The position numbers and the translations under genes are program-made. This document shows positions 17,383 through 26,174 of a stretch of DNA of 64,000 nucleotides, piece by piece (positions within the stretch are counted from its first letter, which is position 1; the number at the start of each line of letters is the position of its first letter). Under the pieces are notes generated by a model. That model was not told the origin of the DNA. It saw nothing but the letters and a program-made list of their open reading frames with translations, and made no database searches. The stretch is taken from contig NZ_JAIOHK010000035.1 of NCBI RefSeq assembly GCF_019913785.1, forward strand, positions 62,001-126,000. Reading direction: 5' to 3'. Origin of the DNA: Altibacter sp. (GTDB taxonomy: Bacteria > Bacteroidota > Bacteroidia > Flavobacteriales > Flavobacteriaceae).

Positions 17383-18444
17383 ATGAAGGTGATGAAAGCA
17401 GCACGCTGGCACGCAGCGAAAGACATTAGAGTAGAGGATACCCCAATCCCTTCTCCCAACGACAATCAGGTTAAGATCGCAGTAAAATTTACAGGTATAT
17501 GCGGTTCAGATCTGCACGAATACACCCATGGGCCGCAGCTAATCCCGGTGGACAAGCCGTATTCCCTCAATGGACATCAAGGAACAACGACTCTTGGACA
17601 CGAATTTTCCGGAGTAGTTGAAGAAGTAGGCAAGAATGTAAAAAACATCAAAAAAGGAGATCGGGTGACGGTGGAACCTATTTTCAGAAATCCTGAGAGT
17701 CCGTTTGTCACTACCGGAGAATATAACCTTTCGGAACCACTCGGATTTGTAGGGTTGACCTCCAACGGTGGCTTTGCTAAATACGTGGTGGTTGAAGATT
17801 ATATGGTGCATAAAATACCCGACAAGATGACTTTTGAACAAGGAGCTATTGTGGAGCCTGCGGCTGTCGCAGCCTACGCTATCCATCAAAGTGGTATGAA
17901 AATGGGTGACACAATATTGATAACGGGCGCGGGTCCCATTGGTCTGTTAACCGTTCAAGTTGCCGTGGCAATGGGTGCTTCTCAAATATTTGTAACAGAT
18001 ATCTCAGAGAACAGATTAAAAAAGGCCAAAGAAGTTGGTGCTACCCACACTTTTGATGCGAGAGACAAAGACATCCCTAAAAATATCAAGGAGCTGACCG
18101 GCTGTGGTGTTGATGTTTTTATTGATGCAGCGGGTGTTCAAGCTTCTTTTGATACAGGGATTAACAGCCTTCGCAATGGGGGTACGGCGGTCTTGGTCGC
18201 TCTTTTTGCCAAGGAAGTGGTTCACGATGCCTTAAATCATACTTTAAGAGAATTGACCATAAAGGGAACAGCGGCTTATCGCAACATTTTCCCTCAGACC
18301 ATTGCATTGATCAATAGTGGACGACTGCCAGTTGAAAAACTAATCACCAGTGTTATTTCATTGGATGAGATAGTAGAAAAGGGTTTTGAGGCACTTACCA
18401 AAGACCCTTCAGAAGTAAAAATATTGGTTGATATCAGCCGATAG
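17383..18444 (+). CDS. Zinc-type alcohol dehydrogenase, 2,3-butanediol dehydrogenase-like
   Basis: 353 residues of the medium-chain dehydrogenase family. The catalytic zinc ligands are Cys40 (GICGSDLHEY) and His73-Glu74 (LGHEFSGVVEEVG). The NAD(P)-binding motif GAGPIGLLTVQVAVAMG and the family segment VEPAAVAAYA are present, and PQLIP...PYSLNG...GTTTLGHE matches butanediol dehydrogenases. Unusually, the lobe that normally holds four cysteines for the structural zinc (after VEPIF) reads RNPESPFVTTGEYNLSEP, with no cysteine. The enzyme probably lacks the structural zinc but keeps catalysis. A 254-base gap without a clear gene precedes it. Confidence 0.87.
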   Translation: MKVMKAARWHAAKDIRVEDTPIPSPNDNQVKIAVKFTGICGSDLHEYTHGPQLIPVDKPYSLNGHQGTTTLGHEFSGVVEEVGKNVKNIKKGDRVTVEPIFRNPESPFVTTGEYNLSEPLGFVGLTSNGGFAKYVVVEDYMVHKIPDKMTFEQGAIVEPAAVAAYAIHQSGMKMGDTILITGAGPIGLLTVQVAVAMGASQIFVTDISENRLKKAKEVGATHTFDARDKDIPKNIKELTGCGVDVFIDAAGVQASFDTGINSLRNGGTAVLVALFAKEVVHDALNHTLRELTIKGTAAYRNIFPQTIALINSGRLPVEKLITSVISLDEIVEKGFEALTKDPSEVKILVDISR

Positions 18445-18485
18445 TAAAAACAATAACACAAGTATAAAGCTTAAAACTTAAAATC

Positions 18486-18959
18486 ATGACTAAATTAAAT
18501 TCAATCGGATTAAACGTAAATAAATCCAAAGTTCTTGCAGAAAAACTGAATGAACTTTTGGCAGATTATTCCATCTTTTATCAGAATGTTAGAGGATATC
18601 ACTGGAATATTAAAGGAGATAAATTCTTTGAACTACACGATAAATTCCAAGAGCTATACGAAGATTTATTTATAAAAATTGATGAAGTGGCAGAACGAAT
18701 TAGAACACTTGGACATACGCCAAACCACAAATTCTCAATTTATCAAAAAGAGGCAAAAATCAAAGAAAGTTCCGAAGTGGCAGATGGAGTTCAGGATATG
18801 AAAGATACGCTTGAATCATTCAAGATTATCATCACACTTCAACGAGAACTGTTAGACCTATCGGCAGATGCAGAAGATGAAGGAACCAACGCGCTGATGA
18901 GTGATTACATTCGCGAACAAGAAAAATTGGTTTGGATGTATTCTGCGTATTTAAAGTAA
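18486..18959 (+). CDS. dps: Dps-family DNA-protecting ferritin-like protein
   Basis: 157 residues, the standard Dps length. The ferroxidase-site residues lie in YHWNIKGDKFFELHDKFQE and FIKIDEVAERIRTLG, in the expected four-helix arrangement (His, then Asp/Glu, then Asp and Glu). Dps dodecamers oxidise and store Fe(II) with hydrogen peroxide and coat DNA in stationary phase. The N-terminal tail is short, so DNA binding through a Lys-rich tail is uncertain. It sits between butanediol dehydrogenase and HPF genes, fitting a starvation/oxidative programme. Confidence 0.95.
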   Translation: MTKLNSIGLNVNKSKVLAEKLNELLADYSIFYQNVRGYHWNIKGDKFFELHDKFQELYEDLFIKIDEVAERIRTLGHTPNHKFSIYQKEAKIKESSEVADGVQDMKDTLESFKIIITLQRELLDLSADAEDEGTNALMSDYIREQEKLVWMYSAYLK

Positions 18960-19043
18960 TTATTTTATTTGCCATAAAGCCGATTCTGCTTATATTGAAA
19001 GCGTTGCAACAGGCAATGGAGTTAAATATAAAAAAATAAAATT

Positions 19044-19349
19044 ATGCAATACTCAGAGAACATTACAGGAATAAAAATTAACGTTCAGGCGGTAGATATC
19101 ACCATCGAGGAAGATGTGAAGGATAGAATACGCAAATGTGTCACACGCCTTAGTCGGTTTTATGACAGAATAGAATGGGCAGATGTCTATTTAGAAGATA
19201 AATCCGAAAAAAAGACGTTACAAAAGCAGGTGAGTATTCGTTTAGGCATTCCGGGGAATGACCCCTTTGCTTCAGCATATGGAGACAATTTCCATATGCT
19301 GTTGACCGATGTAGAAGATAAATTGAAAAGGCAGTTGGAAAAGCGATAA
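19044..19349 (+). CDS. hpf: Short-form ribosome hibernation promoting factor (HPF/RaiA family)
   Basis: 101 residues, the short form without the dimerising C-terminal domain of long HPF. It shows the beta-alpha fold typical of the family: INVQAVDITIEEDVKDRIRK, YDRIEWADVYLED, the conserved IRLGIPGNDPFASAYGD and the helix LTDVEDKLKRQLEKR. It binds the 30S decoding centre and silences ribosomes under starvation. It ends 18 bases before the second pirin gene. Flavobacteria usually carry another HPF elsewhere; whether this is an extra copy cannot be told from the window. Confidence 0.9.
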   Translation: MQYSENITGIKINVQAVDITIEEDVKDRIRKCVTRLSRFYDRIEWADVYLEDKSEKKTLQKQVSIRLGIPGNDPFASAYGDNFHMLLTDVEDKLKRQLEKR

Positions 19350-19367
19350 ATAAAGCCCTTACTCACT

Positions 19368-20252
19368 ATGTCAAACATCAAGCTAATTATCGAAGAAAGA
19401 GCCGCCAGTATAGGGAAATTCATGGTGGGGCGATTATTGCCATTTAGGCAAAAAAGGATGGTGGGACCTTTCATATATATTGATCATATGGGCCCGGTTA
19501 AATTAAGTGAACGGGAAAATTTTGATGTATTACCACATCCACATATTGGTCTTTCCACCCTCACTTTTTTATTTGAGGGCAGCATCATGCACCGTGATGC
19601 CCTGGGTAACGAAGTGGAAATAAAACCCGGTGCAGTAAATTGGATGACTGCAGGAAAGGGAATTGTGCATTCAGAGCGAACTCCCGAATATTTGCGACAC
19701 TCTCAATTATATATGCACGGTTTGCAAATCTGGGTGGCCCTGCCAAAAGAACTGGAGCAAATGGAGCCTGAGTTTTTTCATATTGAGGCCGAACACATTC
19801 CAAAATGGACAGAAGGAGATCTACAATTTAAACTGGTGGCGGGCGAAGCCTTTGGTAGAAAATCACCAGTTCCGGTATATAGCAAACTGTTTATGTTGGA
19901 AATAAAAAGCAAAAAGACACAGTCTATAAATATTGGTGATCAGTTATATGGTGAATCGGGTTTGTATATACTTGAAGGGGCCATTGAAAGTGAAGGAAAT
20001 GTTTATGGCCCCAAACAACTATTAGTGGCTAAGGACAGCACCCTTTGTGAATTTACCATTCAGGAAAATAGTACTATATATATTTTTGGTGGGGTACCTT
20101 TTCCCGAAGAACGATTTATTGATTGGAACTTTGTTTCCTCCAGTAAAGAGCTTATCGAAGAAGCCAAGCAGAAATGGAAGGTACAGTTATTTTCTAAAAT
20201 TGAAGGAGACGAAATTGAATTTATTCCCTATCCGTCACCGATTAAAAAATAA
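19368..20252 (+). CDS. Pirin family protein (second copy, longer form)
   Basis: 294 residues with both cupin domains. The N-terminal pirin signature FIYIDHMGPVKLSE is followed by metal-ligand motifs LPHPHIGLSTLTFLFEG and GKGIVHSERTPE. The C-terminal cupin (LYILEGAIESEGNVYGPKQ, then FGGVPFPEERFIDWNFV) matches the longer pirin class (about 290 residues). It differs from the YhhW-like pirin at 15852, so the two are not recent duplicates. It follows HPF by 18 bases and so may be cotranscribed with it. Enzymatic activity is uncertain. Confidence 0.93.
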   Translation: MSNIKLIIEERAASIGKFMVGRLLPFRQKRMVGPFIYIDHMGPVKLSERENFDVLPHPHIGLSTLTFLFEGSIMHRDALGNEVEIKPGAVNWMTAGKGIVHSERTPEYLRHSQLYMHGLQIWVALPKELEQMEPEFFHIEAEHIPKWTEGDLQFKLVAGEAFGRKSPVPVYSKLFMLEIKSKKTQSINIGDQLYGESGLYILEGAIESEGNVYGPKQLLVAKDSTLCEFTIQENSTIYIFGGVPFPEERFIDWNFVSSSKELIEEAKQKWKVQLFSKIEGDEIEFIPYPSPIKK

Positions 20253-20425
20253 ATTGATAATGGTAAAAAATTGTATCGACTATCACCGTGATAGACTCAT
20301 AAATCAAAGTTTTCTTTTAATGCTTCAGAATATTGTGAGGCAATAATTATATTGCAATAGCAGCCTTCAACAAGGCTAAAAAACAGAACCTCTTAATAAC
20401 TATTTGTATTTAATACTAGCAAGAC

Positions 20426-21271
20426 ATGAAACATATTATTATTCCCACCGATTTTTCCGATAACGCATATAATGCGATTACATATGCCATGCAACTTTTT
20501 AAAGACGCGGAAACTAAATTTTATCTGCTTCACGCTATTAGTGCACCCATTTTTCAAGTGGAATTTTCGGTGCAAGGCAAGAGCCAGGTGGGGCAAGGAG
20601 ACCCTGACCAAGAAGAGGTGTTAGCACAATTAAATGAACTAGTAGCACGGTTACAGGAAGAATTTAAAAATCCTAAACACAGCTTTGAGACTCGGGCACC
20701 CTTTATTAGTTTGATCGATGCAATTCTTATACTGAGCCAAAAAGAAAAGGCCGATCTGGTAATCATGGGAACACAGGGTGTTACCAACGCCAAAGAAATT
20801 ATCTTCGGCACCAACGCTACGCAGGTTATCAAAAGGACAAACTGCCCGGTTATAGCCGTACCTTCAGGGTTTGAATATGATCCGCCAAAGACCATACTAT
20901 TCCCTACGGATTATGAAATCGATTATGACAAAGATCAAATGCATCAGCTCTTGGACATCGCCAAAAAGCATAATTCGCGTATAGATGTGTTACATATTTC
21001 CTCAGGTTACGACTTAAATGAAGAAGCACTTCAGAATAAGCAAAAACTAAAAGATTTTCTTTCTCCGACGGACCTTATTTTTAACGACTTGCCTAAGCAA
21101 GAGGTTCTTGAGGGTATCAATCAATTTCAAAATGAGAAGGCTATTGACCTTTTGGTCATGGTACGCAACAAACGTACTTTTTTCGAACGCTTGTTTGTCG
21201 CACCGATCATAAAAAAGATTGGGTTTTTTATCGACATTCCATTTATGGTTATTCCGTACGATAATAAATAA
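20426..21271 (+). CDS. Universal stress protein, tandem domains
   Basis: 281 residues. Domain 1 opens with KHIIIPTDFSDNAYNAITYA and has the ATP-binding signature as MGTQGVTNAKEIIFGTNATQ (G-2X-G-9X-G-T), so ATP binding is likely. Domain 2 (from about residue 152, PPKTILFPTDYEIDYDKD) keeps the fold but lacks the signature and ends with VRNKRTFFERLFVAPIIKKI, a pattern frequent in flavobacterial Usp tandem proteins. The next gene encodes a similar Usp (shared KNPKHSF and PPK-IVFPTD segments), so this is a tandem duplication. The 173-base gap upstream may hold its promoter. Confidence 0.93.
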   Translation: MKHIIIPTDFSDNAYNAITYAMQLFKDAETKFYLLHAISAPIFQVEFSVQGKSQVGQGDPDQEEVLAQLNELVARLQEEFKNPKHSFETRAPFISLIDAILILSQKEKADLVIMGTQGVTNAKEIIFGTNATQVIKRTNCPVIAVPSGFEYDPPKTILFPTDYEIDYDKDQMHQLLDIAKKHNSRIDVLHISSGYDLNEEALQNKQKLKDFLSPTDLIFNDLPKQEVLEGINQFQNEKAIDLLVMVRNKRTFFERLFVAPIIKKIGFFIDIPFMVIPYDNK

Positions 21272-21375
21272 TAAATAAGCTTTATTGCTTTCAGAAAAAA
21301 TGAATGCTACATGATTTTTGTCATTTCAACGCGTATAAGATCATCGTATTTTAACCAAGAATTAAAGTTACTACT

Positions 21376-22227
21376 ATGGAAAAAAGAATATTGTTACTTA
21401 CGGATTTTTCAAAGAATGCCCTTAATGCGATAAAGTATGCGCTGAGTCTTTATTCGGATAGCGAATGTACTTTTTATTTGCTGTATACGAATTATGTAGA
21501 TGGATATCCAATTGACAATCCCACCTTTAGCCTTTCGGGACAACGGACTTATAATATTAAAGTGCCAAAGACGGAAGATCGGTATGAAGAGCTAATGCAA
21601 GAGCTCCAGCTCTATCGCAAAAATCCAAAACACAGCTTCCAAACCTTAGCTGCCAACAATGCACTACTTGAAAGCGTAAAAGATGCGATTGCAGCATATG
21701 ATATTGATATTATAGTGATGGGAACTAAGGGCTTGACAAGTTCAAGAACTGTAGTTTTTGGAAGAAACACCATTACTATAATGGAAAAAGTAACGGAATG
21801 TCCTGTATTGGCGATTCCTGAAGACGTTGAGTTTACACCCCCAAAAGAAATAGTGTTCCCAACCGATTTTAAAAACCCGTTTAAACGAAGGGAACTCAAT
21901 TATATGATCAATATAGCACAAATGCATAATGCAGATATACGGGTGCTACACGTAAAAGAATCGGCCGAATTGAACAAGCTACAACAAGGCAATAAAGAAT
22001 TGTTGGACACCCTTCTTAAGGGTGTAGGTCATAGTTTCCACGAATTGGAAGAAATGACGGTACGTGCGGGGATCAATGCTTTTGTCGATAGTCGAGGCAG
22101 TGATATCCTTGCTTTTGTCAATCAAAAACACAACTTTTTTACTAAAATAGTGTCAAAACCATTGGTTGCGGAACTAGGGAACCACTCACGTGTTCCGGTA
22201 CTTGTATTAAGATATCGTATTAAATAG
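21376..22227 (+). CDS. Universal stress protein, tandem domains (duplicate of upstream Usp)
   Basis: 283 residues, similar along its length to the preceding Usp: LLLTDFSKNALNAIKYAL at the start, YRKNPKHSFQTLAAN in the middle, and PPKEIVFPTDFKNPFKRREL opening domain 2. The nucleotide-binding loop is altered to MGTKGLTSSRTVVFGRNTIT, with Arg where the other copy has Thr, so ATP binding may be weaker or lost. It ends VNQKHNFFTKIVSKPLVAEL, the same tail type as its neighbour. The pair probably diverged after local duplication, and one member may act in a heterodimer. Confidence 0.92.
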   Translation: MEKRILLLTDFSKNALNAIKYALSLYSDSECTFYLLYTNYVDGYPIDNPTFSLSGQRTYNIKVPKTEDRYEELMQELQLYRKNPKHSFQTLAANNALLESVKDAIAAYDIDIIVMGTKGLTSSRTVVFGRNTITIMEKVTECPVLAIPEDVEFTPPKEIVFPTDFKNPFKRRELNYMINIAQMHNADIRVLHVKESAELNKLQQGNKELLDTLLKGVGHSFHELEEMTVRAGINAFVDSRGSDILAFVNQKHNFFTKIVSKPLVAELGNHSRVPVLVLRYRIK

Positions 22228-22361
22228 AGGAAACCGGAGCGACAATATCCCACAAGGAGCATATGGGTTGTAGTGCGGGCATTAGAGTATAATACGCCTT
22301 TAATTTTCTATGCCGTATTTCAACTGAAACTATACCGAACGACAATCATAATTTTAATCAA

Positions 22362-22790
22362 ATGGAAAATAATCATACAACTTTGAGCCGACCTCGAAAA
22401 ATTGAGAAGCTTCATTGGCATATACAACATTGGAAATCGGACCTACAGTTTTTAGAAGATGAGATCATCTTTGTTGAACAGTTGTTGAACTCCAATATTT
22501 TTGAATCCAACAAGTCTGGTATGTCCGATAAATTAGAGGACTATCTAACGCGGCTGGCAACTTTCAACGATCGTAAAACAAAGGTGAGACTGCTAATTTC
22601 AAAACACGAAAACCAGCTAGGTACAGTCATGGAAAGCACGAACGACAACGTCATTACCGATTTTCACCATAGGCACGACGACCTCGAGCTGGAAGTCTTA
22701 GATTGTACGGATAATTTTAAAAGCTTGAAGGCCGAAATCTTTAATTTTGTTAGTGGTATCTTGAAAAATCGAAAATCAAATACTGATTGA
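22362..22790 (+). CDS. Coiled-coil protein C of a three-member family, unknown
   Basis: 142 residues, the same length as the gene at 7393. It shows the family blocks: LHWHIQHWKSDLQFLEDEII, LATFNDRKTKVRLLISKHE, and HHRHDDLELEVLDCTDNF followed by LKAEIFNFV. It is helical and soluble, without signal peptide or cysteine motif. It closes the plus-strand stress cluster, ending 2 bases from the stop codon of the convergent FUSC gene. The first block with its conserved Trp is the clearest link to the two relatives 14 kb upstream. Function unknown. Confidence 0.7.
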   Translation: MENNHTTLSRPRKIEKLHWHIQHWKSDLQFLEDEIIFVEQLLNSNIFESNKSGMSDKLEDYLTRLATFNDRKTKVRLLISKHENQLGTVMESTNDNVITDFHHRHDDLELEVLDCTDNFKSLKAEIFNFVSGILKNRKSNTD

Positions 22791-22792
22791 TA

Positions 22793-25018
22793 TCATTTCT
22801 GCTTCACAGATGCAGCCAATTTTAGCATCTTATTACTTAAGGAAAACAGCCATTGCAGTTGCTCCCAAACCAAATGGGCCTCTTGAAGATTGCGCAGGTT
22901 TTGTTTTCCCCTAGTTTCTAATTTCTTGAATGCTAACGAATTGGATGTGAGCATCTGTTCCTCAAAAAGAAGATCGCTTTCAGAAGCGTCCAATGCACTA
23001 TCGCAATTCTTGTCATTCAGGCACTGGAGTACCTTGTCCAAGTTTTCTGCTATATTTTTTGTTACCATCTTGAACCGTTCAGATGCCTCAGTAGTTTTAT
23101 GGTGCTGTATGTAAGCACTTAAAGAAGCCAAAGAAGCCAAAAAGTTATGGTTCAAGACCACCAGTTCATAGTTTATGTCCATATCATGTTGTTTGGACTT
23201 GGGCTCCTGTGCCATACGTTGAAAAGCCGCATTTAGATTGGAGGTTTCCAAAAAAGCATGCTTACGCGCTATATTGTAAACGGTCGGAATGTTTCCTTTT
23301 TGCTGATAATATGACGAAATTTTATGGAGGAAATCTTTGTTTGCTTTTACACTCTTTTCGATACTTTTATTTATATCAACAAACTCCCAAGTAGGCCATA
23401 GCCACCGCATGGCCACATAAGACAAGCCGGCTCCCACAAGCGTGTCCAAAATGCGGAATTTTATCACGGTCAGCACATCGGGCTGCAAAATAGCATATAT
23501 GAAAATGACACTCAATGTGACAAAGGTCGCGGACGCCTTGTAGTTCTTTTGTACCATGGAGAAGGCGATGACCAACGATACTACTCCTAAAGCTCCATAA
23601 ACATACGGATTCTGTATCAAATATACCATGCCAACGGCGATTGCCCCACCAATCAGCGTACCGATGATACGGTCCTTTGCTCGGCTCTTTGTAAGACCGT
23701 AGTTAGGCCGCATAATTACGATAATGGTCAGTAAAATCCAGTACGGATTTTGAAGCGGGAATACGGAACCCAGCGCATAACCAATCATGACCGTAACTGC
23801 CAGTCGTAGTGAATGTCTAAAAATGGTGGACTTAAAACTAAAATTCCTTACCAATAGTTTAGGGTCATATTCTTGTGGTGCTACAAAGCGTTTGGCGACC
23901 TTTCTATCGATAAAATCCACCTCTCCTAAGTTTGGCTCGTCCAACAACCATTTTATTCTTTTTATTTTTTTGAACTGCTTTTCCTGATATTCGAGTAAAT
24001 TTTGAATCATTAGATATTCCTCGTAATCCAGCGTTTCAGGCAGTGCTGCTATTTCAAGTCGTATATCTTCAAAACATTGACTTAGATTGTCGTTCTTGGG
24101 TAATTTTTTTCTATCATTTCCAGCTTCGGAAATCATGTGCAATTGGTGCGACATTTTGAAAATCAGATTCTGAAATAATCTAATGTATTGAGGATGGGCA
24201 TTAAAGAGCTTATCCATACGACTGTAATTTACCGGATTGGCGATGGCTGTTTCCATCATTTCCACTAATTGCACGAATATCAAGAGCCGTTTATCCTGAT
24301 AATTTGACCAGCCGGAAGTCTTTTTGGAAAGAATTAGAATCTCTCTCAAGGTAGCGTGGTTTTCGGTAAGTTCGCTTTGTAGTTTTAGAAGTTTGGACTG
24401 CAATTTTTCACGGTCTCCATGAGGATCAACTAATTTTCCCCGTGTTTCAATAAACTCGGCTGTAAGCACATAGGTTTCAGACAACAATTCTTCGGTTTCT
24501 GCCTTCGGATTTAGACGATGCCAAATCTTGGCCAATAGTAAATACCAAAGTCCACCTACACCTATCAATAAAGCATATTGGTAGATTTTCAGTTCTTCTG
24601 AATCGTGTGCAAAACTAAGTACCAAGGCTAAAAGGCCCGAAAAACTGATGAGCGAGGCCCGAAAGCCATAAACCGAAATAAATGCAATGCCAAAAGCAAG
24701 AATACCCAAAACGGGAAGAGAGAGCCACGTTTCATAATGCAGATATCCTCCTATAAAACTGACGACCATGACCAATGCGGCAGAAATAAGAATGCCTGTT
24801 TTTTTATGTTGAAAACTACCACTGACATCGCTGGGTGAACTCCAAAAGGCACCGAAGCAGAGTGCCAAGCCAATTTCAAAATATCCTAGTTGTATACCCA
24901 ATACGATGGGAAGGGTAACCGCAATTCCCATAAGAATGGCCCTTGAAAAACTAGTGCTTTTCAAGAACTGCTGCAATTCCTTAAAATTTTCAGAAACAAA
25001 AAGTGCGACTGTACTCAA
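22793..25018 (-). CDS. FUSC-family inner-membrane protein (YccS/YhfK-like)
   Basis: 741 residues with the duplicated layout of FUSC proteins. An N-terminal block of about six membrane helices (residues 25-160) starts with ILMGIAVTLPIVLGIQLGYF. A cytoplasmic helical region (about 165-390) follows, then a second membrane block (about 395-520) containing the family signature RLAVTVMIGYALGSVFPLQN, PYWILLTIIVIMRPNYGLT and AKDRIIGTLIGGAIAV. Relatives include the p-hydroxybenzoate efflux component AaeB and plant aluminium-activated channels; this is probably an aromatic-acid or small-anion transporter. The start is TTG at 25018; no in-frame ATG occurs before an upstream stop. Confidence 0.88.
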   Translation of the reverse strand: MSTVALFVSENFKELQQFLKSTSFSRAILMGIAVTLPIVLGIQLGYFEIGLALCFGAFWSSPSDVSGSFQHKKTGILISAALVMVVSFIGGYLHYETWLSLPVLGILAFGIAFISVYGFRASLISFSGLLALVLSFAHDSEELKIYQYALLIGVGGLWYLLLAKIWHRLNPKAETEELLSETYVLTAEFIETRGKLVDPHGDREKLQSKLLKLQSELTENHATLREILILSKKTSGWSNYQDKRLLIFVQLVEMMETAIANPVNYSRMDKLFNAHPQYIRLFQNLIFKMSHQLHMISEAGNDRKKLPKNDNLSQCFEDIRLEIAALPETLDYEEYLMIQNLLEYQEKQFKKIKRIKWLLDEPNLGEVDFIDRKVAKRFVAPQEYDPKLLVRNFSFKSTIFRHSLRLAVTVMIGYALGSVFPLQNPYWILLTIIVIMRPNYGLTKSRAKDRIIGTLIGGAIAVGMVYLIQNPYVYGALGVVSLVIAFSMVQKNYKASATFVTLSVIFIYAILQPDVLTVIKFRILDTLVGAGLSYVAMRWLWPTWEFVDINKSIEKSVKANKDFLHKISSYYQQKGNIPTVYNIARKHAFLETSNLNAAFQRMAQEPKSKQHDMDINYELVVLNHNFLASLASLSAYIQHHKTTEASERFKMVTKNIAENLDKVLQCLNDKNCDSALDASESDLLFEEQMLTSNSLAFKKLETRGKQNLRNLQEAHLVWEQLQWLFSLSNKMLKLAASVKQK

Positions 25019-25143
25019 TTCAGACGGTTTGATTTCAAAGATAGGGTTTATTGCAAGACAGCTTCTATCTTAATAAAGCAAATATTCAGTACAGGTGGAA
25101 GGTCTTTTAAAATAGGAAAGGTAATTGGTACGTTGTTATTTTC

Positions 25144-26163
25144 TCACCTAAATCTTGTTTCATATGAAGCTTTTATGTTTATAACGACTTTGCCTTTAGT
25201 GCGTCCCTTTTTAACGTACAGCAAGGCATTTAATGCATCCGATAAGGGAAATACTTTGTCAATATTTGTTTTTACTTTTCCTGCTTCCACTAGTTCGGTT
25301 ATTTCACTAAGTTGCTTCGCATTGGCGCGCATAAGAACCAGGCTGTAATAGGCTGATCTCTGCTTTATTTGTTTTGTTATTTTTCGTCTTTTCCAGGCTA
25401 GAAATAATTGCGCAATTTTAGGAAGCTTCATTCTGTTGGCAGTTTCTTTGTCTACAGGACCTACAAGCGTTATTACCTTTCCGCCATTTTTAATCACTTT
25501 AAAAGCATCCTCGGTATATTGCTTACCAAGCGTGTCTAAAACCATATCAACGTCTTTAACTACAGTTTTATAGTCTTCGGTTTTATAATCGATTACCCTA
25601 TCAGCACCTAGTAATTTTACCCATTCCACATTGTCTGTACTTGTTGTTGTGTACACATAGGCACCTTTCGATTTTGCATACTGTATAGCGAATGAACCAA
25701 CACCTCCAGAACCTGCATGAATTAATATTTTGTCGTTTGCCTTTAATTTTCCACGCTTCATCGATTGGATTGCCGTGAGTCCTACCAAAGGTAAACTGGC
25801 TGCTTCTTCAAAAGTCGTGTTCTTTGGTTTTAAACTAATCAAATTTTGATTGACAGCTACAAATTCTGTGAAGGTTCCTTGTGTGTTAACGTTAGAATAT
25901 ACTTCGTCTCCAATACTGAAATGAGCTACATTGACACCTTTTTCTATTATAATTCCACTAACATCATATCCTAGGGTTGCCGGCAATTTAAATGTACGTA
26001 CCCTTTTTAATTTTCCCTCAACAACTTTAATATCTAAAGGGTTTACGCCGGCAGCATAGGTTTCTATTAGCACCTCATCTTTGTTGATGCTTGGTTTTTC
26101 GACTTCTGTAATAATAATGTTATTCGAAACTTCTCCGTAAGCTGTAAATTGTATGGCTTTCAT
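25144..26163 (-). CDS. NADP-dependent quinone-oxidoreductase-like MDR enzyme
   Basis: 339 residues of the zinc-free medium-chain dehydrogenase branch. The N-terminal GroES-like fold starts MKAIQFTAYGEVSNNIIITE and includes the family motif AAGVNPLDIKVVEG. The nucleotide-binding motif is HAGSGGVGSFAIQYAKSKGA, followed by DVDMVLDTLGKQ. Catalytic zinc ligands are absent, which is normal for quinone or enone reductases of this group. They reduce reactive carbonyls or quinones with NADPH, fitting a detoxification role beside the other redox genes. It lies 11 bases after the GreB-like gene on the minus strand, so the two are probably cotranscribed. Confidence 0.92.
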   Translation of the reverse strand: MKAIQFTAYGEVSNNIIITEVEKPSINKDEVLIETYAAGVNPLDIKVVEGKLKRVRTFKLPATLGYDVSGIIIEKGVNVAHFSIGDEVYSNVNTQGTFTEFVAVNQNLISLKPKNTTFEEAASLPLVGLTAIQSMKRGKLKANDKILIHAGSGGVGSFAIQYAKSKGAYVYTTTSTDNVEWVKLLGADRVIDYKTEDYKTVVKDVDMVLDTLGKQYTEDAFKVIKNGGKVITLVGPVDKETANRMKLPKIAQLFLAWKRRKITKQIKQRSAYYSLVLMRANAKQLSEITELVEAGKVKTNIDKVFPLSDALNALLYVKKGRTKGKVVINIKASYETRFR

Positions 26164-26174
26164 TTTATTTACTT

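Noticed and set aside
20260-20346. 28-codon ORF between the second pirin and a Usp gene
   Set aside because: Too short, no recognisable features; probably leader sequence of the Usp gene.
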